Assembly (NCBI GenBank): GCA_964458795.1
Contig: CAYWJW010000060.1
Location: 1 to 8,576 of the forward strand
Origin: JAJTHY01 sp964458795
Lineage (GTDB): Bacteria; Pseudomonadota; Alphaproteobacteria; Rickettsiales; Midichloriaceae
DNA length: 8,576 nt
Direction: 5' to 3'
Below, in pieces: positions 1 to 5,582 of this stretch. Both the position numbers and the translations under genes were made by a program. The notes below the pieces were generated by a model. That model was given only the letters and a program-made list of their open reading frames with translations. It did not search any database and was not told the origin of the DNA. The stretch's first letter is position 1; every line of letters starts with the position of its first letter.

Positions 1-1
1 A

Positions 2-169
2 GGTATGAATTTTGTTTTTTATATAGTAGCTGCCGCCGCCACATACTATATGTATTGGCAAACCGCAACTTTAGACATCAACGACCCCAAAGACTGTGCT
101 GAAAAGTTTTATTCAAACTGGCACATAGGTGCAATACTCTGGGTAGGGATGTTGATTGGTAGGGTTTAG
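2..169 (+). CDS. ubiA: 4-hydroxybenzoate polyprenyltransferase UbiA, C-terminal end (5' end outside window)
   Basis: The frame is open from the first bases of the window to a TAG at 167-169 and gives the last 55 residues of a protein. The end has the UbiA pattern: a hydrophobic helix with YYMYWQ, then a TLDINDPKDCAEKFYSNW-type stretch (conserved leucine-asp-x-x-asp-pro, Cys and an Asn in the F-x-S-N motif), then a last membrane helix (HIGAILWVGMLIG). UbiA is an inner-membrane prenyltransferase that attaches the polyprenyl tail to 4-hydroxybenzoate in ubiquinone synthesis. The catalytic Asp-rich motifs lie upstream of the window, so activity cannot be judged. Recognition rests on the tail alone, but the arrangement of final helix, polar loop and helix fits the family well. 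Confidence 0.82.
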   Translation, partial: GMNFVFYIVAAAATYYMYWQTATLDINDPKDCAEKFYSNWHIGAILWVGMLIGRV

Positions 170-453
170 CTACTTAGCATTAATTGGTTAAGAGTAATGA
201 CTGTTATCTCACCTCTTAATTTCCTGGGTAGCTACACTTTCCTGATCTTATATTTATTAGTATACTTGACACTTTTGCTCAATGGAAGTCCCTGTGCAAA
301 ATATTTTTGCGATATCACTCTACTCATTAATTCGTGACCCTAATGCCGCCTAGCTCCTTGAGGGGAAGGAGCCAGGACTTAGATATTAGTTTCCTATACT
401 CATCTCTCATAAACGAGAATGCAAAGAAGACCTGGTTTGGTTATTCTCTAGTA
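170..453. other. Intergenic region between ubiA and the 387-aa gene
   Basis: About 284 bp without a convincing gene. It holds a weak inverted repeat shortly after ubiA (TTAAGAG 188-194 with CTCTTAA 213-219, 18-nt loop, followed by only a short T run) that might serve as a poor terminator, and a GC-rich hairpin at 349-376 listed separately. A TTGACA at 266-271 has no suitable -10 at 16-18 bp. A 61-codon frame starting at 334 (+) runs into the 3' end of the opposite-strand gene and shows no family features. Confidence 0.5.
349..376. repeat. GC-rich hairpin (inverted repeat)
   Basis: Arms CCT-A-GCTCCTT (349-359) and AAGGAGC-C-AGG (366-376) pair over 10 bp with one A/C mismatch around a 6-nt loop, GAGGGG. 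There is no T run on either side, so it does not look like an intrinsic terminator for ubiA (+) or for the minus-strand gene ending at 454. It stands out as GC-rich in AT-rich intergenic DNA and could be a small dispersed palindromic element or an RNA 3'-end stabiliser. Confidence 0.5.
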
Positions 454-1617
454 TTAACTAATATTAGAACTAGTAACAATAGAACCTTCTTGGCTTCTCT
501 TAACTGCTTCTTGATATGATTCTCTCTCTGTTATATGTCTACCTTTATCTTCACGGCTGTGCACTTCATGCTGTGCGACAACATTTTGTGGTTTTGAATG
601 AATGAAATCAGCTACAATAGGCTCCAATCCACCTATATTGTTTCTTTCGCCTCCAACTACCAATCTTTTTAGATTATCTGCAAGTTCTTTCTTAAAATCA
701 GCATTATCAAATACTTTGACAGCGGATCTAAATAGATATTGAACTGCAAGAAGTGATGTACCAGTACTTGTAAAAGCATATGACATAAGCCTTAGCTTAT
801 CGGTACTTTCCGTTCTAAACATAGCAAGGGTCTGAGCGGCGGCCAATACACAAAGGAAAAACCCTTTTCTAAGAGTAAAGAACGATGTTGTTTGCGGTTT
901 AGCATCTCTTTCAAGTTGAATTTGTATTCCTTCAGAAACCTTTTTTACTTCATCTTTTAAAAGTGCAACCCTCTCCTTAACCTTACCAGCATTAGTCGAA
1001 TACCTATCCATATCCTTATCAAACATCGCCAGATAGTTATTAAATGCCTTTGGATCTTTTTTGCATTCATCACTTATGCACTCAGATTCCTTGAGCAATT
1101 CAGCAATTTGGGCCATGTGTTGTATCTTAAGAGTTGGGTTAGCCGCAGGGGTAGCAAATGCAACTATAGATAACACATTATTCTTTTGCATATATTCGCC
1201 TAAAGTTCCTGGTAGATCAGTGAACATCGGTATCTTTGCTACAATTGCTTGGACTCCATCATCAATAACCTCAAACATCGCTTGCTCAAATTCATAGCGA
1301 GCAGCATTTTTTGCGTCTTTTATTTGTGCTGGATTCATTTTAGCAGCTTCTATAGGCTTTTGCTCAGCTATAGTAGTAGCAGTAGTGGTAGTAGTAGGCA
1401 TAATATCTACTGATTCTGGAGTAAGCCGCTCACCTTTTTGTGCTGCTAATAGGCTAGCAATCAATGTCTTCGAATGTGCATCATACGCTGCGTTAACATC
1501 AGCAAAAAAATCATCATACTGATTAGATAGCCTTTCTTCATTAGGACGCTTGCTAGAAATAACACAACTCGACGAAGAGGCTGAATAGAATTTTTCTTTA
1601 CTCATAATTAAACCCAT
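454..1617 (-). CDS. Hypothetical protein with two hydrophobic segments (387 aa)
   Basis: I do not recognise a family. Visible features are a Ser-rich N-terminus (residues 12-22), a Thr run at 75-82 followed by Ala/Lys-rich helix-forming sequence, a largely helical charged middle (about 95-240) with a coiled-coil-like stretch near 208-238, and two hydrophobic segments at about 252-267 and 278-296 separated by a short charged loop, consistent with a membrane hairpin. The tail of about 90 residues is polar and charged. No N-terminal signal peptide is seen. Two in-frame ATGs compete: 1617 and 1605. Neither has a strong Shine-Dalgarno site. The predicted promoter (1639-1667) gives a leader of about 15 or 27 nt, so the shorter 383-aa form (MSKEKF...) is equally possible. 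Lacking known domains and sharing a two-segment hydrophobic hairpin with the paralogs downstream, it could be an accessory or secreted protein; this is inference only. Confidence 0.75.
   Translation of the reverse strand: MGLIMSKEKFYSASSSSCVISSKRPNEERLSNQYDDFFADVNAAYDAHSKTLIASLLAAQKGERLTPESVDIMPTTTTTATTIAEQKPIEAAKMNPAQIKDAKNAARYEFEQAMFEVIDDGVQAIVAKIPMFTDLPGTLGEYMQKNNVLSIVAFATPAANPTLKIQHMAQIAELLKESECISDECKKDPKAFNNYLAMFDKDMDRYSTNAGKVKERVALLKDEVKKVSEGIQIQLERDAKPQTTSFFTLRKGFFLCVLAAAQTLAMFRTESTDKLRLMSYAFTSTGTSLLAVQYLFRSAVKVFDNADFKKELADNLKRLVVGGERNNIGGLEPIVADFIHSKPQNVVAQHEVHSREDKGRHITERESYQEAVKRSQEGSIVTSSNIS
1371..1398. repeat. Imperfect TAG/GTA trinucleotide repeat inside the 387-aa gene
   Basis: About nine near-perfect TAG triplets (with CAG and TGG variants). 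On the minus strand they encode the Thr/Ala run at residues 75-82. Because the unit is 3 bp, copy-number change would lengthen or shorten the linker without a frameshift. Confidence 0.6.
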
Positions 1618-1638
1618 AAAATAAATTAACTGAGCAAC

Positions 1639-1667
1639 AGCATAAATAAAAACTTAAGCGCCTGCAA
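1639..1667 (-). promoter_or_regulatory. Sigma70-type promoter of the 387-aa gene
   Basis: On the minus strand, -35 TTGCAG (1662-1667) and -10 TATGCT (1639-1644) are separated by exactly 17 bp. Transcription would begin near 1632, giving a short leader. Predicted by pattern only. Confidence 0.55.
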
Positions 1668-1715
1668 TAGATTATTATTATTTTTTAGCGAGGCCTAATA
1701 CCATAGGTATGAGTT

Positions 1716-2159
1716 TTAAGTTTCGAAAAATGAACTCAGGATAATTTGGGCGGATATTTTGTCATCGATTTTATTGCGTCGCTTACGGTTTACGCCAAGT
1801 TCAGCTAGCATATTGTTGGCTATTTTAGTGGTATAGGTTTCATCTTCGAAGATAAACGGTAGATCAAGACTCAAACCGTCTACATACTCTGTAAACTTGG
1901 CTTTGCACCCCTCACCTGGAAGGCCAATAACTAAGCCACCGATTTGGTTTTCCTTTATAATGCTTGCAAGCTTGCAAGCTAAATCGGACTGATTTTTATA
2001 TTCTATAACTACAAGTGGCACTGCAATTTTAAGCTGCACATCCCCCTTTGCGATGCCGACTTTACGGCCTCCTAAGTCTAATCCCAACACAGAATGTCTA
2101 CCAGATGAGATGATAGCTGTCAAAAACTCTGATTTGATTTCGTAAAGACCTGCTTGCAT
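1716..2159 (-). CDS. ruvX: RuvX/YqgF family nuclease (putative pre-16S rRNA nuclease, Holliday junction resolvase-like)
   Basis: The protein has 147 aa, the normal length of the family. It shows the RNase H-like fold motifs in order: LGLDLGGRKVGIA at 25-37 with acidic D28, the core strand GLVIGLP at 75-81, EDETYTT at 105-111 (the usual DERxTT position, Glu107 as the second acidic residue), and KIDDKISAQIIL at 130-141 with Asp133 as the last catalytic acid. All three expected acidic residues are present, so the enzyme should be active. Family members are essential in many bacteria and act in maturation of the 5' end of 16S rRNA; the older name is Holliday junction resolvase. The start ATG at 2159 is preceded by only a weak GGA. 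The gene is divergent from gatC, with 52 bp between the starts. Downstream it runs toward the 387-aa gene on the same strand, 98 bp away, which has its own predicted promoter. Confidence 0.9.
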   Translation of the reverse strand: MQAGLYEIKSEFLTAIISSGRHSVLGLDLGGRKVGIAKGDVQLKIAVPLVVIEYKNQSDLACKLASIIKENQIGGLVIGLPGEGCKAKFTEYVDGLSLDLPFIFEDETYTTKIANNMLAELGVNRKRRNKIDDKISAQIILSSFFET

Positions 2160-2182
2160 TTATATCCAATTATTATTATATT
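2154..2182 (+). promoter_or_regulatory. Promoter of gatC, overlapping the divergent ruvX promoter
   Basis: For gatC, -35 TTGCAT (2154-2159) and -10 TATATT (2177-2182) are 17 bp apart, with a predicted start near 2189 and a leader of about 23 nt. The -35 box covers the first codon of ruvX. On the opposite strand a TATAAT (2175-2180) is a candidate -10 for ruvX and overlaps the gatC -10, though its -35 is poor. If both are used, polymerase could not occupy both at once. Confidence 0.5.
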
Positions 2183-2198
2183 CTAAGGCCTCAAAACT

Positions 2199-2203
2199 AG
2201 GTG
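2199..2203 (+). promoter_or_regulatory. Ribosome binding site of gatC
   Basis: AGGTG lies 8 nt before the ATG at 2212 and supports this start, which also matches the usual N-terminus of GatC. Confidence 0.6.
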
Positions 2204-2211
2204 TATATAAT

Positions 2212-2499
2212 ATGTCTTTAACTACGGATCAAGTAAAGAAAATAGCGAGTCTTTCTCGCATTAAAATGGATGATGCAGAAATTACTAGGCATTGTGCCGG
2301 ACTCAATAAAATTTTCAGTTGGATTGAGCAATTGAATGAGGTTAACACAGATAATGTAACACCACTCACTTCTGTAGAGGAAAGCTCGCTTGCGCTACGT
2401 ACTGATGAAATTACGGTTACCAGTAATCAAGAAGCGCTGATGGCCTCTGCACCTAATAGTAAGTACGGGTATTTTGTTGTTCCAAAAGTTATAGAGTAA
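2212..2499 (+). CDS. gatC: Asp-tRNA(Asn)/Glu-tRNA(Gln) amidotransferase subunit C
   Basis: This 95-aa protein is full length for GatC. It carries VKKIASLSRIKM near 8-19, the helical ILxxIxQLNEVNTDNVTPL region at about 34-52, the conserved Arg-x-Asp (R63-D65), and the C-terminal APNSKYGYFVVPKVIE signature at 80-95. GatC is the small subunit that wraps around GatA and GatB and stabilises the enzyme that converts Glu-tRNA(Gln) and Asp-tRNA(Asn) to their amidated forms. Bacteria with this system usually lack GlnRS and/or AsnRS. In many alphaproteobacteria gatA follows directly; here a response regulator does, so gatA and gatB must lie elsewhere if the complex is to work. The stop codon TAA abuts the ATG of the next gene. 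Confidence 0.95.
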   Translation: MSLTTDQVKKIASLSRIKMDDAEITRHCAGLNKIFSWIEQLNEVNTDNVTPLTSVEESSLALRTDEITVTSNQEALMASAPNSKYGYFVVPKVIE

Positions 2500-3156
2500 A
2501 TGAAACATCACATTCTTATTGTTGAAGACGATGACAAAATAAGAAAACTGCTACACCAATATTTACAAAGCCAAGGGTATATAGTATCTACCGCCGCAAG
2601 CATTGCTGAATGCGAGGAGATCTATACTTACTTCAAATTTGACCTTATCATCCTTGATATAATGCTGCCCGATGATACCGGCTTTAATTTCATCAATCGC
2701 CATCGCGAAACTCTTGAAACCCCGGTTGTTATACTTTCGGCTCTTGGACATGTGGATGATAGAGTCTATGGTCTGGAAAGCGGCGCGCGCGATTATATAA
2801 CCAAACCATTTGAGCCCAGGGAATTGCTGCTTAGGATTAAGAATTTAATCTCTGATAATGCAAAACCTGAAACTGTGGTTTTTGGGGAGTTTAAATTTGA
2901 TCTGTCCAGTAAGATATTAATGCATAACAATGAGCAAGTCCATCTAACCCAATCAGAACGTGATTTACTGAGTATTTTTTGCCTTAAGCCTCAAAAGATA
3001 ATTACGCGTGAAGATATAATAAACCACTTCCACGATCTTAACGCTCGCACTATAGACACTATGATAGCAAGACTACGCAATAAAATTGAAGCTGACCCTA
3101 AAGTGCCAAGGTTTATTATTACGGAGCGTAATAAGGGGTATTCGTTCTGGTTGTGA
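2500..3156 (+). CDS. OmpR/PhoB-family two-component response regulator
   Basis: The protein has 218 aa and two domains. The receiver domain (1-118) has the acidic pair E9/D10 (LIVEDDD), phospho-acceptor D53 in LIILDIMLPDD, switch residue S80 in VVILSAL, Y99, and K102 in DYITKPFEPREL. All residues for phosphorylation are present. The winged-helix DNA-binding domain (about 124-218) has LTQSERDLL at 149-157, recognition helix RTIDTMIARLRNKIEAD at 183-199, and the wing hairpin ending GYSFWL. It should bind DNA as a dimer when phosphorylated. No sensor kinase gene is next to it, so the partner is unknown. The ATG follows the gatC stop with no gap and without a clear separate Shine-Dalgarno, which points to translational coupling with gatC. 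The transcript ends at the terminator near 3272-3305. Confidence 0.93.
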   Translation: MKHHILIVEDDDKIRKLLHQYLQSQGYIVSTAASIAECEEIYTYFKFDLIILDIMLPDDTGFNFINRHRETLETPVVILSALGHVDDRVYGLESGARDYITKPFEPRELLLRIKNLISDNAKPETVVFGEFKFDLSSKILMHNNEQVHLTQSERDLLSIFCLKPQKIITREDIINHFHDLNARTIDTMIARLRNKIEADPKVPRFIITERNKGYSFWL

Positions 3157-3200
3157 TATTATACCAATTTCAGTAAATGACTGCACAGATGCGTTTCATC

Positions 3201-3243
3201 TTTTGATTTTTTTGGTCACCACTAAAAGCCAAAAAAATCAAAA
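3201..3243. repeat. Long perfect AT-rich inverted repeat (15-bp stem)
   Basis: The arms TTTTGATTTTTTTGG (3201-3215) and CCAAAAAAATCAAAA (3229-3243) are perfectly complementary over 15 bp around a 13-nt loop. It sits between the response regulator stop and the intrinsic terminator. The T run lies in the left arm instead of after the stem, so it is not itself a standard terminator. It may protect the 3' end of the mRNA or be part of a dispersed palindromic element. Confidence 0.65.
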
Positions 3244-3271
3244 TTTATCCCAAATTAACAGGAACAGTGAT

Positions 3272-3305
3272 AAAAAGGCCTCGAGAAGTCTCAAGGCCTT
3301 TTTTA
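3272..3305. terminator. Bidirectional Rho-independent terminator
   Basis: Stem AAAAAGGCCT (3272-3281) pairs with AGGCCTTTTT (3294-3303). Inside, after one C/A mismatch, GAG (3283-3285) pairs with CTC (3290-3292), leaving a 4-nt loop AAGT. A T run follows on the + strand, and the A run before the stem gives a T run on the minus strand. It can therefore end both the gatC-response regulator transcript and the convergent 187-aa gene that stops at 3334. Confidence 0.88.
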
Positions 3306-3333
3306 TTAAAAAAACTTAAGTTTCTTAAACACC

Positions 3334-3897
3334 TCAACCCATCTCAGAAATTGGAGGTATACCCTCGTGCAGAGCTGAAGCGGAGTTTTCAACCCAAGTT
3401 TTAATATTGTCATGGTATTGATGTTCAATTGCATAAGATATTTCTCTAGCATGAGTACTATCTTGTTCCATAGAAACAACACCACAATGCCCTTTCTCAA
3501 GTAGACCATTTATTTGGGCTACTTTATCTGCTGGCGCATCATGCGTAAGAACAACACTACCATCTTTATATTCAGCTTTAACTCCTAAATATTCTGTCAA
3601 AGCCTTATTAAGTTGTTCAGTGGGAGCAACATTTAGCTCACCCACATCCTTAGCAAATTTACTAACTTCCCAATTTGCTCCAGCATGTAGTAAAAAGCCT
3701 TTACCAATTGGAGAAATCTCAGCACCCTTAATAAGAGGAGAATTCAACTTCTCATTTAACTGGGTTGCAGCATAAGTTAACTGCATCGCTTCTTCAACAT
3801 TTCCTTTGCTTAGTGCATCTATAATAGCATTTTGCGTTTTAGTTGCATTTTGCGTTTCAGCAAGTAAATTTGCTATTTGTGTCAATTGATCTGTCAT
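3334..3897 (-). CDS. Hypothetical protein, 187 aa, soluble
   Basis: I recognise no family. The protein starts with an amphipathic Gln/Asn/Thr-rich helical region (about 2-55) containing a short repeat TQNA-x-K-TQNA (15-24). A mixed region follows with a Gly-rich turn around 64-74 and an acidic/Lys-rich section that could form an alpha/beta domain (about 85-145), and the end has several His residues (149-177). No signal peptide or membrane segment is seen, so it is probably cytoplasmic or secreted by a signal-independent route. An ATG exists at 3909, but the GAGGT ribosome site lies between the two ATGs and is exactly spaced for the ATG at 3897, so the shorter start is chosen. It ends 29 bp before the shared terminator, convergent to the response regulator. 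Confidence 0.75.
   Translation of the reverse strand: MTDQLTQIANLLAETQNATKTQNAIIDALSKGNVEEAMQLTYAATQLNEKLNSPLIKGAEISPIGKGFLLHAGANWEVSKFAKDVGELNVAPTEQLNKALTEYLGVKAEYKDGSVVLTHDAPADKVAQINGLLEKGHCGVVSMEQDSTHAREISYAIEHQYHDNIKTWVENSASALHEGIPPISEMG
3828..3862. repeat. Short direct repeat inside the 187-aa gene
   Basis: GCATTTTGCGTTT occurs twice with starts 17 bp apart (from 3828 and from 3845), each followed by a similar short tail. It encodes the two TQNA copies at residues 15-24. The 17-bp offset with a preserved frame indicates similar helix-forming peptides, not an exact unit expansion. Confidence 0.55.
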
Positions 3898-3902
3898 AAT
3901 AT

Positions 3903-3907
3903 ACCTC
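3903..3907 (-). promoter_or_regulatory. Ribosome binding site that sets the start of the 187-aa gene
   Basis: On the minus strand GAGGT ends 5 nt before the ATG at 3897. The upstream in-frame ATG at 3909 would have this site inside its own coding sequence and has no site of its own. Confidence 0.75.
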
Positions 3908-3909
3908 AT

Positions 3910-4095
3910 TTATTTAGGTTTATAACGGATTGGATTTTTGCACAAAACCAACCTCCTGCTCTGCAATCTGCTCATGAGCTCTATACTAAAATCTATTAAT
4001 TGCCTTTCAGTAGCAAAGTCAAGTCCTGCGATAAACAGTGCCTCCCCAAGTTTGCAAAATACAAAATTCTGGGAGCCTGCTACATTGGCAAAAAT
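3910..4095 (-). pseudogene. Possible gene remnant: 61-codon open frame without a start
   Basis: A minus-strand frame is open for 61 codons between TAA at 4096-4098 and TAA at 3910-3912. The predicted peptide has natural-looking composition: a hydrophobic core (NFVFCKLGEALFIAGLDF), then an amphipathic part with paired acidic/basic residues (RQLIDFSIELMSRLQSRR) and a basic end (NPIRYKPK). There is no in-frame ATG or GTG until residue 41, so it is not a plausible intact gene. It ends 12 bp before the start of the 187-aa gene. It may be the tail of a decayed gene or of a mobile or dispersed element. It could also be chance, since 61 codons is not long. Confidence 0.25.
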
Positions 4096-4159
4096 TTATT
4101 AAAGTACAGTAAGATTTTATGTAAATACTAGCTCAAGCAAAAGCAGGCTACTAAGTAAT

Positions 4160-4218
4160 GAGCTTAACATTATCTTAATAAAAAAGCAAGCACTTTTTAA
4201 CTATGTTAAACTAAGCTC
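4160..4218 (-). terminator. Inverted-repeat structure at the end of the first paralog, possible terminator
   Basis: Nested arms: GAGCTT (4160-4165) with AAGCTC (4213-4218), TTAACAT (4164-4170) with ATGTTAA (4203-4209), and a core AAAAAG (4181-4186) with CTTTTT (4193-4198) around loop CAAGCA. On the minus strand the core stem is followed by a T run, as an AT-rich intrinsic terminator would be. The stem is GC-poor, so the efficiency is uncertain. Confidence 0.4.
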
Positions 4219-5452
4219 TTTGAGCTCCACTTTGTCCATCATACTGGCATTTATATGCTATAATTCCTGCTAACGCACCAATTAGCAAAGAAGCTGGTAC
4301 TGAAACTTTGGGAGGTATACGATCAGCACCTGTAAATAAACGAACCCTATGCGATGCAAGCATGCATATACCTGTAGTTACGCATCCAATTACTGCAGCA
4401 TTTCGGAAGCATGATTCATTGGAAGCAGTTAGTTTATCAGAAGATTCTCGCTTCTCTTTCTGAGATTGAGTTTGTGCTGTAAGAACTGGCGAAGGAGTTG
4501 CAGTCTTTGATGCTTCTATTTCCTTCTGAGTTATACACAACTGTACCATACTTCCATCCTTTATGCTACCCAAGCTTCTGTTCTGGGCAGTTATATCATC
4601 TGCTAAATGGTAACCTCTATATATTAGTTTTAGTGCCACACTATTAAGATCCATACCTAATAATAGCTGATTCATACGAGTTTTGATATCCACTATGGAC
4701 TCATCAGGATTAAATACAAAAGGCACCAAATTGCCTTTACCCTCATATATAATATCGACAAAAAGCACCTGCTGTTCTTTCTTTACCGCAGCTATATTCG
4801 AATTTTTAAGATGAAGAATTAATGTATCTTCTTCAATCTTCTTACCTAATCCAGATTCTGCTATATAATACATCAACTTTAGTTCATCAACCGGGATATT
4901 TACGGCTTTTGCAATAGTTTTTCTAGCGTCTCCTACTGAACTATTTTCATCCAGATTAACTTTGATTTTCTCGCCCTTTTCATTGACAAACGTTATTTCA
5001 ACTGGCGATTTAAAAGCTATATATAGCGTAGTATGATCACTATAAGGTTGATATATATCAATCCAACTTACTTTTGCGTTATCATCTATTACTTTAGTAT
5101 ATTTAAAATTAAATCTTGCAACTTTACTATCTGGAGATGCTGCTTCCACGGCAGCCCTAAGGTCTTTAACTGTAATTTCTCCTTCTGCATCTAGTGTAAT
5201 ATTAACAGTAACTTCTTTTCCAGATTCATTGACAAAAAAGATTTCCTTTTTTACCAATCTAAAATATGTACCATCTTCAATAGCATCTATATTCTGATCG
5301 TTCTGTAATACTTTATTATCATAAACCAACAAGTATTCATCTAAACGTAGTAGGAGAGCCTTACAAAAGGCTTCTCTGACATCCGCACCTTTAAAATTGT
5401 TATCACATGTAATATAATATCTATACCCTCTATAATCTAAATAAAATCTCAT
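4211..5452 (-). CDS. Tandem ubiquitin-like domain protein with C-terminal membrane hairpin (paralog A, 413 aa)
   Basis: The protein appears to be four beta-grasp modules: about 1-70, 71-150, 151-222 and 226-312. Modules 1 and 4 look most like ubiquitin. Module 4 has the hydrophobic pattern LKLIYRGYHLADDITAQN followed by LGSIKDGSMVQLCI, which lines up with ubiquitin's RLIFAGKQLEDGRTLSDYN and IQKESTLHLVL. Module 1 has YLLVYDNKVLQNDQNI and EDGTYFRLV in the same places. Module 3 has ENSSVGDARKTIAKAVNIP, matching the ubiquitin helix. A polar Ser/Thr/Gln/Lys linker (313-347) follows, then two hydrophobic segments (about 350-367 and 383-401) joined by a loop with FTGAD and PKVSVPASLL, and a short polar tail. 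There is no signal peptide and no Gly-Gly end. The start at 5452 fits the homologous start of paralog B; a TTG at 5494 would add 14 residues that overlap the predicted promoter. It has no catalytic motif that I can see. Binding or scaffold function at a membrane is inferred. Confidence 0.8.
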   Translation of the reverse strand: MRFYLDYRGYRYYITCDNNFKGADVREAFCKALLLRLDEYLLVYDNKVLQNDQNIDAIEDGTYFRLVKKEIFFVNESGKEVTVNITLDAEGEITVKDLRAAVEAASPDSKVARFNFKYTKVIDDNAKVSWIDIYQPYSDHTTLYIAFKSPVEITFVNEKGEKIKVNLDENSSVGDARKTIAKAVNIPVDELKLMYYIAESGLGKKIEEDTLILHLKNSNIAAVKKEQQVLFVDIIYEGKGNLVPFVFNPDESIVDIKTRMNQLLLGMDLNSVALKLIYRGYHLADDITAQNRSLGSIKDGSMVQLCITQKEIEASKTATPSPVLTAQTQSQKEKRESSDKLTASNESCFRNAAVIGCVTTGICMLASHRVRLFTGADRIPPKVSVPASLLIGALAGIIAYKCQYDGQSGAQRA

Positions 5453-5482
5453 AACCAATTCTTTTTCAATAACTCTCTGTAA

Positions 5483-5512
5483 ATTGTAGCACAAGCAAAG
5501 AAGATATTACAA
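5483..5512 (-). promoter_or_regulatory. Promoter of paralog A
   Basis: On the minus strand -35 TTGTAA (5507-5512) and -10 TACAAT (5483-5488) are 18 bp apart. The spacer contains TTCTTTGCTTGTG, nearly the same as in paralog B. The -10 lies about 30 bp before the ATG at 5452. Confidence 0.6.
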
Positions 5513-5582
5513 TAGGGTATGCTAAAATTCCTGGCCTTACGTCGCTTATAGCTCTTCAGTATGACAGCTTTGGAAATCGCAC

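Larger units (their letters stand above)
3898..4210. other. Intergenic region between the 187-aa gene and the first ubiquitin-like paralog
   Basis: About 313 bp. Apart from the possible remnant frame (3910-4095) and the inverted repeats near 4160-4218, it holds a perfect 10-bp palindrome GCTCATGAGC within 3968-3979. For the 187-aa gene a weak minus-strand -10 (TTATAA/TATAAA just upstream of 3915) has no good -35. Further upstream a minus-strand TTTACA-16 bp-TTTAAT around 4097-4124 could be a promoter. Neither is strong. Confidence 0.4.

Noticed and set aside
266..271. TTGACA as a promoter -35 box
   Set aside because: No -10 box at 16-18 bp; the next AT-rich hexamer is too far away and no plus-strand gene follows.
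334..519. 61-codon plus-strand frame after ubiA
   Set aside because: It contains the 349-376 hairpin and runs into the 3' end of the opposite-strand 387-aa gene. No Shine-Dalgarno site and no recognisable motif.
3086..3319. 77-codon plus-strand frame over the end of the response regulator and the terminator
   Set aside because: It reads through both hairpins and overlaps the last 70 bases of a clear gene in another frame; a Lys-rich chance frame.
5453..5494. TTG start at 5494 for paralog A (14 extra residues)
   Set aside because: The extension overlaps the predicted -10 at 5483-5488, and by alignment with paralog B the protein should begin at the ATG at 5452.
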